Translations under genes and position numbers: made by a program
NCBI GenBank assembly: GCA_025403435.1
Contig: CM046345.1
Coordinates: forward strand, 8,436,235 to 8,500,234
Origin: Artocarpus heterophyllus
Taxonomy: Eukaryota > Streptophyta > Magnoliopsida > Rosales > Moraceae
Direction: 5' to 3'
Length of the DNA: 64,000 bases
The notes under the pieces: generated by a model
Databases searched by the model: none
What the model saw: the letters and a program-made list of their open reading frames with translations, nothing else
What the model was told of the DNA's origin: nothing
Shown: positions 11,647 to 22,972 of the stretch, in pieces
Layout: the number at the start of each line of letters is the position of its first letter
Numbering within the stretch: the first letter of the stretch is position 1

Positions 11647-12500
11647 CTTATTGACGAGGCGTTGGTACGTAGCCTGGCATTCTTTAGGCCAAATGGCATC
11701 ACAACGTAACAGTACAAGCCCTGGTCGGTAACGAAAGAGGTTTTGACTTGGTCTTCCTCGGCCATCCTTATCTGATTGTACCCGGAGTATGCATCCATAA
11801 AACTTAGAAGCTCGTGGCCGGCTGTGGCATCGATGAGCTGGTCTATCCGAGGAAGTGGGAAGCAGTCCTTCGGGCAGGCCTTGTTGAGATCGGTGTAGTC
11901 AATGCAGACCCGTCATTTGCCGTTCGCCTTCTTGACAAGGACAACATTTGCTAACCACTCCGGGTATTTGACCTCTCTGATGAATCCAGCCTTGAGGAGT
12001 TTCTGGACTTCATCGTTGATTGCAGCATATCTCTTCGGGTTAAAGGCCCTTCGTTTTTGAATCACCAGCTTGTGGCCAGGTTGGACGTTGAGCCGATGGT
12101 TGATAATGCTTGGGTCAATGCCGGGCATGTCCTCATGGGACCATGCAAAAACATCACGATATTCAGAAAGAAGGCATTCCAGGTCGGCCCGGATCTCGGG
12201 TCGTAGCTGTGATCCGAGTTGAACCGTGCATTCAGGCCTTTCAGGGTCCAAGGAGAACGACACTAACTCTTCGACCGGGGTGGCCCTTACCTCCTCCTCG
12301 GGCAACCTGGGGTCCAGGTCTTCCAGCATCTTTGGTGCCGGGTCGGTTAGGAGATCGGTCTCGTTGATCGAATAGACGGTCAGGACACCATGTTGCAGAG
12401 CTGAGGCTGCCCGAACAGCACTAGCGTAACAAGCCCAGGAGTCCGTCTGGGACGAGCGTATCACTCTAACGCCACCGTCGGTCGGGAATTTCATGGTCAA
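11647..12500 (-). pseudogene. Gypsy reverse transcriptase N-terminal half
   Basis: 11913-12500 encodes the protease-RT linker and RT fingers: DVFAWSHEDMPGID, then HRLNVQPGHK and KKRRAFNPKR-type basic residues, ending PEWLANVVLVKKANGK. A TGA at about 11913-11915 follows where Trp (TGG) is conserved in the family. Beyond it the same frame resumes (RVCIDYTDLNKACPKD, then DAYSGYNQI) down to about 11665, where one base has been lost. Both lesions inactivate the polyprotein. Confidence 0.8.
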
Positions 12501-13145
12501 ATGTTATGTTGAAACAATGGCCTTCAAGCCGTTCAGCGTCGGCCGGCCGATGATGATATTCTACTATGAGGGTTTGTCGACAACTAAAAAGTCAACTACC
12601 CGAGTGATCCTAGCGGCTCCTTCTCTGAAGGTTACCAGTAAACTGACTTTCCCGGTTGCTCGGACACACTCCCTAGCAAAGCCGTAAAGTGGGGTCCGGA
12701 CTGGGACCAAAGGGGCGTTACTTATCTTCAGTCTGTCAAAAGCCTATTTGAAGAGGATGTCTGTCGAATTGCCGTTGTCAATTAAGACACGCCGCACTAC
12801 ATTGTTGGCGATGGGCAGTTCGCACACCAAGGCATCGTTGTGGGGGTGCATCAATCGATCCGCTTCCTCCCCAATGAAAGTGATCGGGGTGTCTCCTTGA
12901 CGGCATATCTTGTTGATGTGCTCGGATATGTTTATTAATTCACCCCGCTCAACCCTCCGAGCTTCTCTGACGTAAGATCGCTGACCACTCGACATGTCCC
13001 CGGTAACTGGCCCACCGAATATCGTGTGAACAATATTCGGGGGATCCGAGGCGTTCACACTGTCGGTCCTGCGTCGGTTCTGTACGTCTCGGCCCAACGA
13101 TTTGTTCCTTCCAGAAGTGGCCGTCGGGGTTATAACCCGCTCCAT
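12501..13145 (-). pseudogene. Gypsy protease region
   Basis: The retroviral-type aspartic protease processes the polyprotein. The 12744-13145 frame ends in RVLIDNGNSTDILFK, which carries the Asp-x-Gly active-site motif. A TAG follows where Gln (CAG) is usual. Downstream frames up to 12500 contain IIIGRPTLNGLKA-type sequence with two more stops. HTIFGGPVTG upstream is the conserved spacer typical of Tat gag-pro junctions. Confidence 0.7.
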
Positions 13146-14285
13146 GAATTCCTATAAAAGACCTTCTCGGACCAGCCTTTCTATCTGGTCCTTCAACTGG
13201 ATGCATTCCCGAGTAGTATGCCCCACATCCTTATGGAACTCGTAAAACTTTGACTGATTTCGCTTCACCCTGCTCCCTCAGAGCTTGGGCAGTGGTGTTA
13301 GCAAATTTTTGTCACCAACCTGGGCGAGTACCTCATCGATGGTCGTCACCAATGGTGTGTAGCTTTGAAATTTACTGGTTGGCCCCTTTGGCTTTTTGGA
13401 TTTCTCTTTCTTTTGCTTCTTGGCATGCTCGACGCTGCTCTGTTCTGGCTCCTTTTTCTGCTTCTTATCCTTCTTTGTTCTGCTCGGGCTAGCCTCTTCC
13501 TGATGACTTTTCATGTATTCGGCAGCGTCCACGTGTCTCTAGGCATACCCGAGCATTTGGAAAAACGTGCTAGGCTGCTCAAAGGCCAAGGACCAAGTCA
13601 ACTTTTCATCTCAGAGACCCCCTACAAAAATGTGCTTTAGGGTCTCATTTTCAACGTGCTTGACCTCAAGAGCTGCCCGAGTGAACCGATTAATGTAATC
13701 CCTGACGCTGCCGTCTCCCTGCTTAATAGCATACAGGCATGTTATCTCTTTTCTCCGCGTTTTGGTCGTGGAGAATGCCGAAGAGAAGGCGTCGACCAGA
13801 TGCCGAAAAGAGAAAATTGATCCGGGCTCAAGTCGTCGGAACCACTACCGAGCAGGGCCCGTAAGAATGAGTGAGAAGGCTTTGCACATCGCTGCGTCAC
13901 TGGCGTTCTACAGTAGCATGTGTCCCCGAAAGAGTTCAACATGCTCATCAACATCTGTGGTCCCATCATAAGACTTGATCTACGAGACCTTGAACTTTGG
14001 CGGCATGGGCGCCCGCATTATGTTATCCGAAAAAGGTGGGTCCTGAGCTCTTGTCTCATCTAGATAGAATCTACAATTCCGGATCTCGTCAATTTGTCGC
14101 TGCAGTGCCCGAAACTGACGGCTATTGGTGTCTTTAGGCAGTTCGACCTGATAGGGTACTCCACCCTCAACACGGCCTCCAGCCCCAGCGTGGCGGTTTC
14201 TGTTTATTCCTTGAGACCCGAGCCGGTCAAACACCGAGGCTCGAGAACCTTGTGGTAAAGGGGCACGGGCCGCTTGGTGTCCCAT
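13146..14285 (-). pseudogene. Gypsy gag
   Basis: Gag forms the virus-like particle. The N-terminal part (13980-14285) includes RQFRALQRQIDEI and FSDNIMRAPMPPKFKV. The middle carries the retrotransposon gag domain with GPARKWFRRLEPGSI and IFVGGLRDEKLTW. A lysine-rich segment follows (13278-13532). The C-terminal zinc-knuckle-like region is FHKDVGHTTREC, in which the first Cys appears to be Tyr. Stops at about 13979, 13541 and 13152 interrupt it; the latter two are TAG at positions where the family has Gln (CAG). Confidence 0.75.
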
Positions 14286-14747
14286 ACGGCGTTCCTGAAC
14301 TATTCTATTATCAGTAGGGATTCCCCTGGTGGATCATGCAGACTGCTCAGACTGGGCTTCTTCAAGGTTGACCGCACTTCGCTCTATCCGACCCCCAGCC
14401 TGGTCAACCTGGGCTGGGGCTGGCAGGGCTGGTGCGCCTTGACGCTGAGCCTGCTACGCGAGCTGTTGAGTCAGGATCTGGACCGCGTCTGTAAGTCCCC
14501 GGATCGGATCTTGGGCAGCTGGGGCATCCATCGGCTCTGCCCTGGCTATGCTTCCTTGCCCCCGGACCGGGATCTCGCGGTCCGAGGACGGCCCCTAGGC
14601 GACTGGTTGCCTATTTCTCGCCTTGCCCGACCCCTCTGGTCGGGCTGTCTCATCTCTGGCGTTACCTCGAGTTGTCATCTCGGGAGTCGGAGGTGATGTA
14701 GCTGAAGTTGAGATGAAGGCGTAGGGGCCCTCCTTCTAGCGCCAAAA
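14286..14747 (-). other. Gypsy 5' leader and primer-binding site
   Basis: Next to the 5' LTR (14728-14747) the minus strand reads TTTTGGCGCTAGAAGGAGGG. It starts TGGCGC two bases from the LTR, as in PBS sites that pair with a non-initiator tRNA. It is not the initiator-Met type. The rest of the leader is GC-rich and I see no gene in it. Confidence 0.65.
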
Positions 14748-15381
14748 TGTTGATGCTTACCGTTGTCCGGCGTCGGATCCACACCCACGTGCGGCTGTGC
14801 ACGGTCTGACCTCTTCTTGGGCTCGCCTCTGGCCAGGAGTGTGTACCTGCAAGAGGAGGGATGCTTCGGAGAAAATAGTGGGGTTAGTCAATAGACAAGG
14901 GCTCTCCGATGCTCAAGGCGGGTATTGCTCGGCAGAGGTCGGCAGCTAGTTAGGTGTGAAGTAGTCTTTCCCCAGAATGTCATAAATGCATCCTATTTAT
15001 AGGCCACCACTTGGATCGGGTGTAAGATGGGTTTTTCCCACCACCTGGGTGTCACATCAAGGTGTATCAGGCAGTAGGCAACAAGTGTCGCGCCTATCGC
15101 CCAATGGATTGGACTCTATCAGACGGCAATGTACCTGCCTTGTGTTGGCCTATAATGGCGAGTAGCAGCCTATTTATGAGTAATGTTGACCCGACCCAAG
15201 CTACCGTACATACCGAGGTGGCAGCCTTCTTGGGGGCGCAGGCTTGGATGCCTGAGAGGCACCTCGGAAAGAAGTATAAAGCATCGGGGGCCGACAGCAA
15301 GCCTCCTAGGTGTCTGCCGGGCTCATTAGCCGACCACCAAAGTTAATATCCTTGGTGGTGGCGCTGAGCTTACCCTCAATA
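14748..15381 (-). repeat. Gypsy element 5' LTR
   Basis: This 634-bp copy begins TGTTGATGC. Its right edge reads CCCTCAATA, where the 3' LTR reads CCCTCAACA, so the terminal CA has mutated to TA. TATAAATA on the minus strand (14994-15001) is the sense core promoter. Confidence 0.9.
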
Positions 15382-15515
15382 GCAATATCAAAGATAAATA
15401 GTTTTTCATAGTACCCTTATTGATAAAAAAAAAAAAGTTACTGGTACCGCCACTGAACAAGGGAGAAGAAGACCTTTTTTTTTTTCTTATATATATAAAT
15501 TTAATTTGGGTGTAC

Positions 15516-15753
15516 CTGAGCAATGTTCCATATTGCACAGCCTAAAACAGCACCTCCAAAAAAAAGAACTCCTATGATCCAATTACTAGCCGCCGCCAAA
15601 CTCATGAGGGAAGATAGTCTTTGCGATTGAGAACGAGGGACCAAAATTGCTGGGCCTTTGTATATGGTGATTATTAATGCTCCTGAGATTGACACCAGAG
15701 TGCCCATTATTTTAATTTGGCCATTTGTGTTTCTCAGATCTAGCTTTTCCATT
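15516..15753 (-). CDS. WAT1-related transporter copy A, exon 4
   Basis: This 238-nt exon begins after TTGTAG and ends GCTCAG before GTACAC, so both splice sites are canonical. It keeps phase with exon 3 and exon 5 exactly as in copy C. It encodes MEKLDLRNTNGQIKIMG, the helix GTLVSISGALIITIYKGPAI, an extramembrane SQSQRLSS segment, and NWIIGVLFFGGAVLG ending at IWNIAQ. No stop or frameshift is present. The exon is isolated between the gypsy element (right LTR ends 134 bases below) and Copia-1 (starts 344 bases above), which lie in introns 4 and 3. Confidence 0.85.
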
Positions 15754-16097
15754 CTACAACAACCAAAACAGACAATCTTGTGAATTCTTAAAAATCGTAT
15801 CCATACTCATTCAAATGCAATGTAAGACACTACCTAAGTCACAAGTTGGAATAGTACGCATAATTTATCATTGTTTCTGGAGTTGATTTTATAAAGGACT
15901 AATCACAGAATTATAGTTCTTACTTACATTTTTCTCAATTTATCTAAACATCCTTTATACTTCTAAAATTGGACAGAATTGTTAAAAAAAAATTACAATG
16001 CATATTTGTAAAATTACGAGAAAAAATGGACAAAGTTAAATTCTAAATTTTGGATTGTTCCTTTTTTATTTAATTATTTTCTTTTGGCATTTTAAGT

Positions 16098-16831
16098 TGT
16101 TAGCAAAATATTACATGTATTATTAACAGGAATTGCAAACAATATATTGCATGGATAAATGAACATGTGACAATTAAAAAAATTTGAAAATAGAATTAAA
16201 TAAAACAGATACAATAAAACCTTCAATGGAAGTAACGCAACGTCAAATTAGACGAAAATAGTCGAGGCACGTAGAGCTCACGCTTTCCTTAAAACAGATT
16301 CGTCCCTTCCGGTTGTGCACAAGGATTCTACGGACGTCTGTCTCCCAGGATACAACGACTACCAACGGAATCTTAAGCACTATTGGATACCGTTTCCGGC
16401 AAACTTGAAACTATTTTTCTTTCTATCACCAAAAACAAACGACTACAACAAAAACTAGATGGAACTTAAAAACAAAGGACAAACTCTGGCTTAGTGAGTG
16501 CAAATTCTATGTATTTGTGTCTCAAACATGTAGAGGAGAGTTCATTATATAGGCTTAAGATAATAGATGTTACAATCCACATTATAATGAGGCATTATTC
16601 AGGATTTATGTACATAATGACACCGGTTGCAACCTTCCATTTTCCATGATAATGGTGCTCATAATCTCCCATTAAACCATTGGTTGTAACCCTCCATTTT
16701 TCATGATTATGAAACTCATAATCACCTATTAAACCATGCATTTGGGTGTTACAACATGAGATTTATGACCTCCAATAATCTCCACTAATGAGCATCAATT
16801 TCTTATTCACCAAATTGCTATTTTTCCAACA
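16098..16831 (-). repeat. Copia-1 3' LTR
   Basis: This LTR copy is bounded by TGTTAG and CCAACA. It is followed on the plus strand by ATCCCCCACATG (16832-16843), which is the polypurine tract CATGTGGGGGAT on the element strand. This fixes the element's orientation. Confidence 0.9.
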
Positions 16832-17422
16832 ATCCCCCACATGAATGAAATTGACAAACTACAAGGAAAAACAAAGACACTACACGGTGATAGAGTTTTA
16901 CGGTTAATACCTGCAAAGGATAGGTAGGCGTTAACCCTTGAACCTTCCATTGTGAAAGTATGTTTACTTTTGCTGGCTGATCAATAAACACAATGTCCTT
17001 GAACTATTTTGTCATTTGTGTAAACGATAACATACCTCACACATATATTTTCCTAACACAGTTTCAGTTCTCATGGTTATGTTCATTTTGGCCATGAACA
17101 TCTCCCTGGTTCTGCAAGAGTTTCTAAAGAATTAAGCCCTAGCAATTCTCCTTTGAAGCGGCCCCACTTTTCTCTCACATAGGTGATTTCTTACTTAAGA
17201 GTAACCCGTATTACTCCGCTCGAATTCCCAACGTATTCGACGCATAAGAATCATTAAAAGCAAACTGCTTAATCTTTCCCTATGGGTATCACTGTTTTTA
17301 TTATAGGAATGGGTTGGGGTAAGCCCCACAGTGATTTTTCTCGGTCTATTTAATTTAGTTGTCCCATTGAACCTAGATCCTGGGATCTCCAGTCAATAAG
17401 GTTGGGTTTATACTGTTTTGAC

Positions 17423-18802
17423 CTATTCTTTTATGGGCTTAAGTCCCATTCCTCTTGATGTTTTCTCAACTTGATCTCTATTCAGTCCTTTAGTTAACGG
17501 ATCCGTAATATTTTCTTTAGACCTTACATAGTCTATTGTCATGACTCCACTCGAGATCAGTTGTCTAACGATATTATGTCGACGACGTATATGTCTCAAC
17601 TTACCATTATACATCACATTCTGTGCCCTGCCAATAGCAAACTGATTATCACAATGTATGCATATTGCAGGCATAGGTTTAGGCCATTCAGGGATATTCT
17701 CCAAGAAATTCCTTAGCCATTCAGCTTCTTCACCGCTTTTATCCAAGGCTACAAATTCAGATTCTATAGTGGATCTGGTTATTACCGTCTGCTTTAAGGA
17801 CTTCCATGAAACTGCTGCACCTCCCAAAGTGAATACATATCCACTTGTAGCTTTAGAATTCTGTATATCAGATATCCAACTCACATCAGAATACCCTTCA
17901 AGAACAACAGGATCTCTTGTATAATGTAGCCCATAATTTCGAGTATACCGTAAGTATCTGAGTACTCTAACAATCGCTTTCCAGTGATCATTTCCTGGAT
18001 TACTCGTGAATTTACTCAGACTACTTACAGCATAGGCAATATCTGGTCTTGTATAATTCATTAAGTACATTAAACTACCTATCACTCTAGCATATTCCAC
18101 CTGGGATATACTTTCTCCTCTATTTTTTGACAGATGTTGACTAGTATCAATTGGTGTTCTGGCTACGCCAGTGTCATTTTTACTAAATTTGTCAAGTATC
18201 TTGTCCACATAGTGTGACTGGCTCAAGATGAGTCCATCAGGCGCCCTTTTGATTTTGATTCCTAAAATTACATCGGCAGGTCCTATGTCTTTCATGTCAA
18301 ACCTAGAGTTCAACATATCTTTAGTAGATTTGATCATCCAATCATTGCTATCGACGATTAGCATGTCATCTACATATAAACAAAGAATAACATATCCATC
18401 GTCTGTTCTTTTGACATAAACACACTTGTCACACTCATTAATTTTGAAACCATTTGTCATCATAACATTGTCAAATTTCTCATGCCATTGCTTTGGTGCT
18501 TGTTTAAGCCCATACAAAGACTTCACCAATTTGCAGACTTTCTTTTCTTGTCCTGGAGCAATACAACCTTCTGGTTGTTCCATATAAATTTCCTCTTCAA
18601 TGTCTCCATTAAGAAAAGCAGTCTTTACAACCATCTGATATACTTCAAGATTCCGCAAAGCGGCAATCGCTATAATCATTCTTGTGGAGGTTATTCTCGT
18701 TACAGGAGAATAAGTATCAAAGTAATCAAGGCCTTCTTTTTGTCTATAACCTTTTATAACAAGTCTAGCCTTATACTTGTCAATTGTTCCATCAGCTTTC
18801 AT
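17423..18802 (-). pseudogene. Copia-1 reverse transcriptase and RNase H
   Basis: This is a 459-residue uninterrupted frame. It starts in the RT fingers ([18 protein letters not shown]), passes [15 protein letters not shown] and the active site [11 protein letters not shown], then [20 protein letters not shown]. The RNase H part has [11 protein letters not shown], the CDNQFAIG block and [18 protein letters not shown]. All main copia RT and RNase H motifs are present and this part could fold. The rest of the polyprotein upstream is broken, so I call it part of a pseudogene. The first Asp of RNase H sits in YSDVSW. Confidence 0.9.
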
Positions 18803-19731
18803 TTTGCGTTTGAAAATCTACTTAGAACCTAGCGGTTTACTTCCTGGAGGAAGGTCCACTAATTCCCAAGTATGATTCTGCATGATGGAATCAATTTCAC
18901 TCTTTATGGCTTCTTTCCATAAAGGACCCTCCGATGAGCTTACAGCTTCTTTGAAAGTTTGAGGTTCAGCCTCTAGCATGTAGGTCAGAAAGTCAGGTCC
19001 AAATGATTTTTCTGTCCTTGCTCTTTTGCTTCGTCTAGGCTCTTCCTCTTCATATTCGGTTTCAACTTCTTGACGATCCTGACTATTCTCTTCAATAGTC
19101 TTAAACGTTCGTTTAGATGAACTTGGACCATCCTCTTTGGATTTGCAAGGAAATACATGTTCAAAAAATGATGCATTCCTAGATTCCATTATCGTGTTCT
19201 TGTGAATCTCAGGTTTTTAGATTCATACACAAGGAACCGATAAGCACTACTGTTGTGGGCATAACCAATGAAGATGCAATCAACTGTTTTTGGACCTATT
19301 CTCATCTTCTTTGGTGTAGGTACCATTACCTTTGCAAGACACCCCCACACTCTCAAGTATTTATAAGAAGGTTTTCTAGCTTTCCACAATTCATAAGGGG
19401 TCTTGTCTTCTTTCTTCTGGGGTACCTTATTTAAAAGGTAATTAGCTGATAAAATGGCTTCCCCCTACATGTTCTGTGGCAATCCAGAACTTATCAACAT
19501 CGCATTCATCATATCTTTTAAGGTACGATTTTTGCGTTCAGCCACACCATTTAACTAAGGTGAATAGGGTGGCGTAACCTCATGGATAATACTATGTTGT
19601 GCACAAAATTCACTAAATGGTTCTACATATTCACCACCACGGTCACTTCTTACCATCTTAATTTTCTTATTAAGTTGGTTTTCAACTTCTTGCTTATAGA
19701 GAGCAAACTTCTCTATAACTTCATTTTTGCT
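18803..19731 (-). pseudogene. Copia-1 integrase C-terminal part and RT linker
   Basis: Frames here encode the rest of the integrase core (MVRSDRGGEY with the second Asp, then AERKNRTL with the Glu), the GKARKPSYKYLRVWGCLAKV-like block (19189-19389), and the acidic linker before RT (18818-19189). Breaks include a TAA near 19733, a TAG replacing a conserved Gln near 19555, a TAG replacing Trp near 19467, and a frameshift near 19189. Confidence 0.75.
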
Positions 19732-20097
19732 TTAAAGCAAATATACATAGCAATATTTTGTGCTATCATCTATGAATGTAACAAAATATTTATTCCTACC
19801 TCTAGTTTGAATAAATTTTAAGTCACAAACATCGCTATGTATCAAATCAAATGGCTCAGTATTTCTATCAATCATTTGGTATGAAGATCTCGTTAGTTTT
19901 GCCTCTACACATATTTCACATTTGTGTTTGGGATCAATATTAAACGTGGGTATGTGATTCAAGTTAATTAATCTACGCAAAGTATTATAATTAACATGAC
20001 CTAGTCTACCATGCCATAAATTAGAAGACTCAAGCATATAAGTGGAAGACTTTTTAATTTTATTGATGGAATTGGGCTTAACAACCATTACATTCAT
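19732..20097 (-). pseudogene. Copia-1 GAG-pre-integrase and integrase N-terminal part
   Basis: LWHGRLGHVNYNTLRRL is the GAG-pre-integrase zinc region, followed by CEICVEAK, which completes the HHCC-like finger. The core starts at DLIHSDVCDL (first catalytic Asp) and YFVTFIDDSTKYCYVYLL. The frame ends at a stop where the core should continue. Confidence 0.85.
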
Positions 20098-20170
20098 TTT
20101 TCACATCCCATCTTTCACGTAACCCTTTCGCACATACATTCCATGTTTAGACAAAACCATTTTATCAGCT

Positions 20171-20701
20171 TTAAAAAACCATCTTGAAGCCATGTGAACT
20201 CAGCAGAGTTCCAGAAATGAGATTCTTCTGAATATCAGGCACATACAACACATTTTGCAGCTTGACTTCCTTACCTGATGTCATTTTTAGAAACACCATC
20301 CCTTGACCCTTGATCTCAGATGTGGCAGAGTTGCCCATATATAGCTTCTCCCCAAAATCTGACAGTACGAGTTCAACAAAAGCAGCTCTATCACAATAGA
20401 CATGGCGTGTGGCCCCAGTGTCTAGCCACCACTCCTTTGGGTTGGAGTCCACCATGTTGACTTCAAAGATCACGGTAGAGAGACTGATGTCTGACACTTC
20501 TTGTGTGATTGTGTCCACCACATTAGCCTCTTTCTTCTTGTTTCTCTTTGGCAGCCTACAATCTGCCGACTTGTAACTCACCTTGTCACAGTTGAAACAT
20601 TTTCCTTGAAATTTCTGCTTCTTTGAAATTCCACCCTTAGGCCCCAGCTTGGACCCTGACTTGGTTTTCTTGTTCTTGGAGCTTTTATCATGCTCCACCA
20701 C
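20171..20701 (-). pseudogene. Copia-1 gag C-terminus and protease
   Basis: A lysine-rich stretch precedes a zinc knuckle reading [14 protein letters not shown]. The expected His is replaced by Tyr, so RNA binding by this knuckle is probably lost. The aspartic protease follows with [11 protein letters not shown] as the active site and [20 protein letters not shown] as the usual downstream block. It is separated from the main gag frame (20815-21465) by a frameshift near 20800. Confidence 0.85.
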
Positions 20702-20814
20702 ATTTGCTTTGGCAACAGACTTGTTAAAAAGCTTTTGCTCAGATCTTCTATTGTCTTCCTCAATGCAAAGTCAAACAATAAGATATTCAATGCTCATCTC
20801 TTTACGCTTGTGCT

Positions 20815-21465
20815 TCAGATAGTTCTTGAAGTCATTCCACGTAGGGGTAGCATCTCTATGATTGCAGCTACCTGGAGAGACTCACTAATTACCATTCCTT
20901 TAGCATGAATTTCATGAATGAGTAATTGCAGTTCTTGTACTTGACTAATTAGAGTCTTAGAATACACCATTTTGTAGTTCATGAACCGTCCAACTATGAA
21001 CTTCTTAGCACCTACATCTTCTATTTTGTATTTATGGTCCAAAGACTCCCATACTTCTTTGGCCTTTTTTTCTGGACTATACACATTATAAAGTGCATCA
21101 GTCAAGCCATTCAGAATATAATTCTTGCACAAGAAGTCAGAATGCTTCCATGCTTCAACAACAAGCAAGGTCTGAGCATTTGTTTCATCATCTCTAACAG
21201 TAGGAGGATCCTCTTTCAAGAATCTCGCAAGATTCAGTGTTGTCAAATAGAACAACATCTTTTGTTGCCAAGTTTTAAAATTCAGTCCATTAAATTTTTT
21301 AGGTTTTTCATTGTGGTTCACCGGAACTGTAACCGACAAAAGTTTCATCAAGGTCGAGGCATTAATCCAAGGAAACGGCACCGGTGTCTCAGAAGTGCTC
21401 CCAGTTGGAACATTCTCAGTTGAAACAACATTCATATTATCACCCATTTCTGAAAATGAAACCAA
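20815..21465 (-). pseudogene. Copia-1 gag
   Basis: This is a 216-residue frame of the UBN2-type copia gag: KKFNGLNFKTWQQKMLFYL, AWKHSDFLCKNYILNGL and KAKEVWESLDHKY are characteristic. The start is the first Met after the leader. The frame is lost near its end by a frameshift before the zinc knuckle. Confidence 0.85.
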
Positions 21466-22007
21466 AAATTAGTTTCCATTAAAATAAATCAAATTGTGAA
21501 CAAACGTAAATATGTTATAAGAAAACTATAAATATGTTATTCAACAAATGTTAACAATCTGTTAAACATAAGAGTTTTTTTTTTTAAGTACAATAAAAAA
21601 AAATTTGATATATAAATATATAAAAAGATACAGAACGTTTATAATCCAACTCAAACGTTTACAAATATAACAAAACATTTTCAACAATTATAACAAATGT
21701 TTATATATATAACAGTTTATATAATCTATACAAACAAAACTGTAAACTATTATATATAATCTGGAACGTAATACACCAAAAGAAAAACAATATAATGAAT
21801 GACATTAAAAAAAAATTATAATGTACGAAACTATTGATAACAACATGAGCTAAAACATGCAAAGATACAGAGCCACAAAAAATTAAATAGAATCAAAACA
21901 TGTAATCAAGCTATTAGCAAAACCAAATATGAGAAGGAATTTATAAAAACTATTTCTTTCGTTCCAACAACCTGTTCGTCCTCAAGAGAGCTAATCTGTT
22001 TTAAGAT
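21466..22007 (-). other. Copia-1 leader with atypical primer-binding region
   Basis: The element strand directly after the 5' LTR reads ATCTTAAAACAGATTAGC, unlike the TGGTATCAGAGC of initiator-Met-primed elements such as Copia-2. Thirteen bases of it (plus strand 21993-22005) are perfectly complementary to a site inside each LTR (22201-22213 and 16288-16300). The rest is AT-rich non-coding leader. Confidence 0.6.
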
Positions 22008-22744
22008 TGTTAGCAAAATATTGCATGTACTATTAACAGGAATTGCAAACAATATATTGCATGGATAAATAAACATGTTACAATTAAAAAAAAAATTGAA
22101 AATAGAATTAAAGAAAACAGATACAATAAAACCTTCAATGGAAGCAACGCAACGTCAAAATTAGATGAAAATGGTCGAGGCACGTGTAGCTCATGCTTTC
22201 CTTAAAACAGATTCGTCCCCTCTGGTTGTGCATGAGGATTCTATGGACATCTATCTCCTAGGATACAACGACTACCAACGGAATCTTAAGTACTATTGGA
22301 TACCATTTCCGGCGAACTTGAAACTATTTTTCTTTCTATCACCAAAAACAAACAACTACAACAAAAACTAGATGGAACTTAAAAACAAAGGAAAAACTCT
22401 GACTTAGTGAGTGCAAATTCTATGTATTTGTGTCTCAAACATGTGGAGGAGAGTTCATTATATAGGCTTAAGAGAATAGATGTTACAATCCACATTATAA
22501 TGAGGCATTATTCAGAATTTATGTACATAATGACACCGGTTGCAACCTTCCATTTTCCATGATAATGGTGCTCATAATCTATCATTAAACCATTGGTTGT
22601 AACCCTCCATTTTCCATGATTATGAAGCTCATAATCACCTATTAAACCATACATTTGGGTGTTACAGCATGAGATTTATGACCTCCAATAATCTCCACTA
22701 ATGAGCATCAATTTCTTATTCACCCAATTGCTATTTTTCCAACA
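22008..22744 (-). repeat. Copia-1 5' LTR
   Basis: This LTR copy ends exactly at the TAAGT duplication. TATATAA on the minus strand at 22458-22464 is the likely core promoter, which would place the transcript start near 22430. Confidence 0.9.
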
Positions 22745-22749
22745 TAAGT

Positions 22750-22967
22750 TTCAACATATGGTGAAGAATGGTTGGAAACCACCGATTTCGATCTGATTTT
22801 TTTGGACGATTAATTAGTTTGCTGGCATGATTGAGGTGCATAAGACAATATCCGTATCATTTAATAAATAAAAAATAAATACTTTAATAAATAATATTAT
22901 AATATATATTTTAACAAAAATTGATAATCTAAGATACCGCAAGTGGTGGGGATATGGTGACAAATAA
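22750..22967. other. WAT1-A intron 3 segment between the two copia elements
   Basis: This is unique-looking AT-rich sequence of 218 bases, the only intron DNA left between Copia-1 and Copia-2. No gene is seen. Confidence 0.5.
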
Positions 22968-22972
22968 AAGGC

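Larger units (their letters stand above)
4672..15381 (-). mobile_element. Complete Ty3/gypsy retrotransposon (Tat-type) with antisense gene
   Basis: The element is 10710 bp, flanked by identical 5-bp duplications GCAAT (4667-4671 and 15382-15386). LTRs are 4672-5308 (3' LTR in element sense) and 14748-15381 (5' LTR); a hand count over about 400 bases gives roughly 5% difference. In element orientation the order is 5' LTR, PBS-like site, gag, protease, RT, two RNase H domains, integrase, a non-coding spacer, an antisense gene, polypurine tract and 3' LTR. The dual RNase H and the antisense ORF between integrase and 3' LTR are known traits of the Tat lineage (Retand, Grande, RIRE2 types). Multiple stops and frameshifts make it non-autonomous. 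It sits in intron 4 of WAT1 copy A, in the same orientation as that gene. Confidence 0.95.
16098..22744 (-). mobile_element. Copia-1: complete Ty1/copia retrotransposon
   Basis: The element is 6647 bp with perfect 5-bp duplications TAAGT (16093-16097 and 22745-22749). LTRs are 16098-16831 (734 bp) and 22008-22744 (737 bp), differing by roughly 6% in a hand count of about 320 bases. LTR edges are TGTTAGCAAA and TTTTTCCAACA. Element order on the minus strand is 5' LTR, leader, gag, protease, integrase, RT, RNase H, polypurine tract, 3' LTR. Stops and frameshifts occur in gag, integrase and the integrase-RT link, but RT-RNase H is a long open frame. It is in intron 3 of WAT1 copy A, in the gene's orientation. 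The site next to the 5' LTR does not match initiator tRNA. Confidence 0.95.

Noticed and set aside
9655..14696. Plus-strand frames opposite gypsy gag-pol (for example 9655-10035, 12110-12367, 14274-14696)
   Set aside because: Complementary-strand shadows of GC-rich coding sequence; the minus strand carries the recognisable motifs.
22165..22371. Short plus-strand frame in the right LTR of Copia-1
   Set aside because: It lies in LTR sequence and the left LTR copy has it disrupted; no domain.
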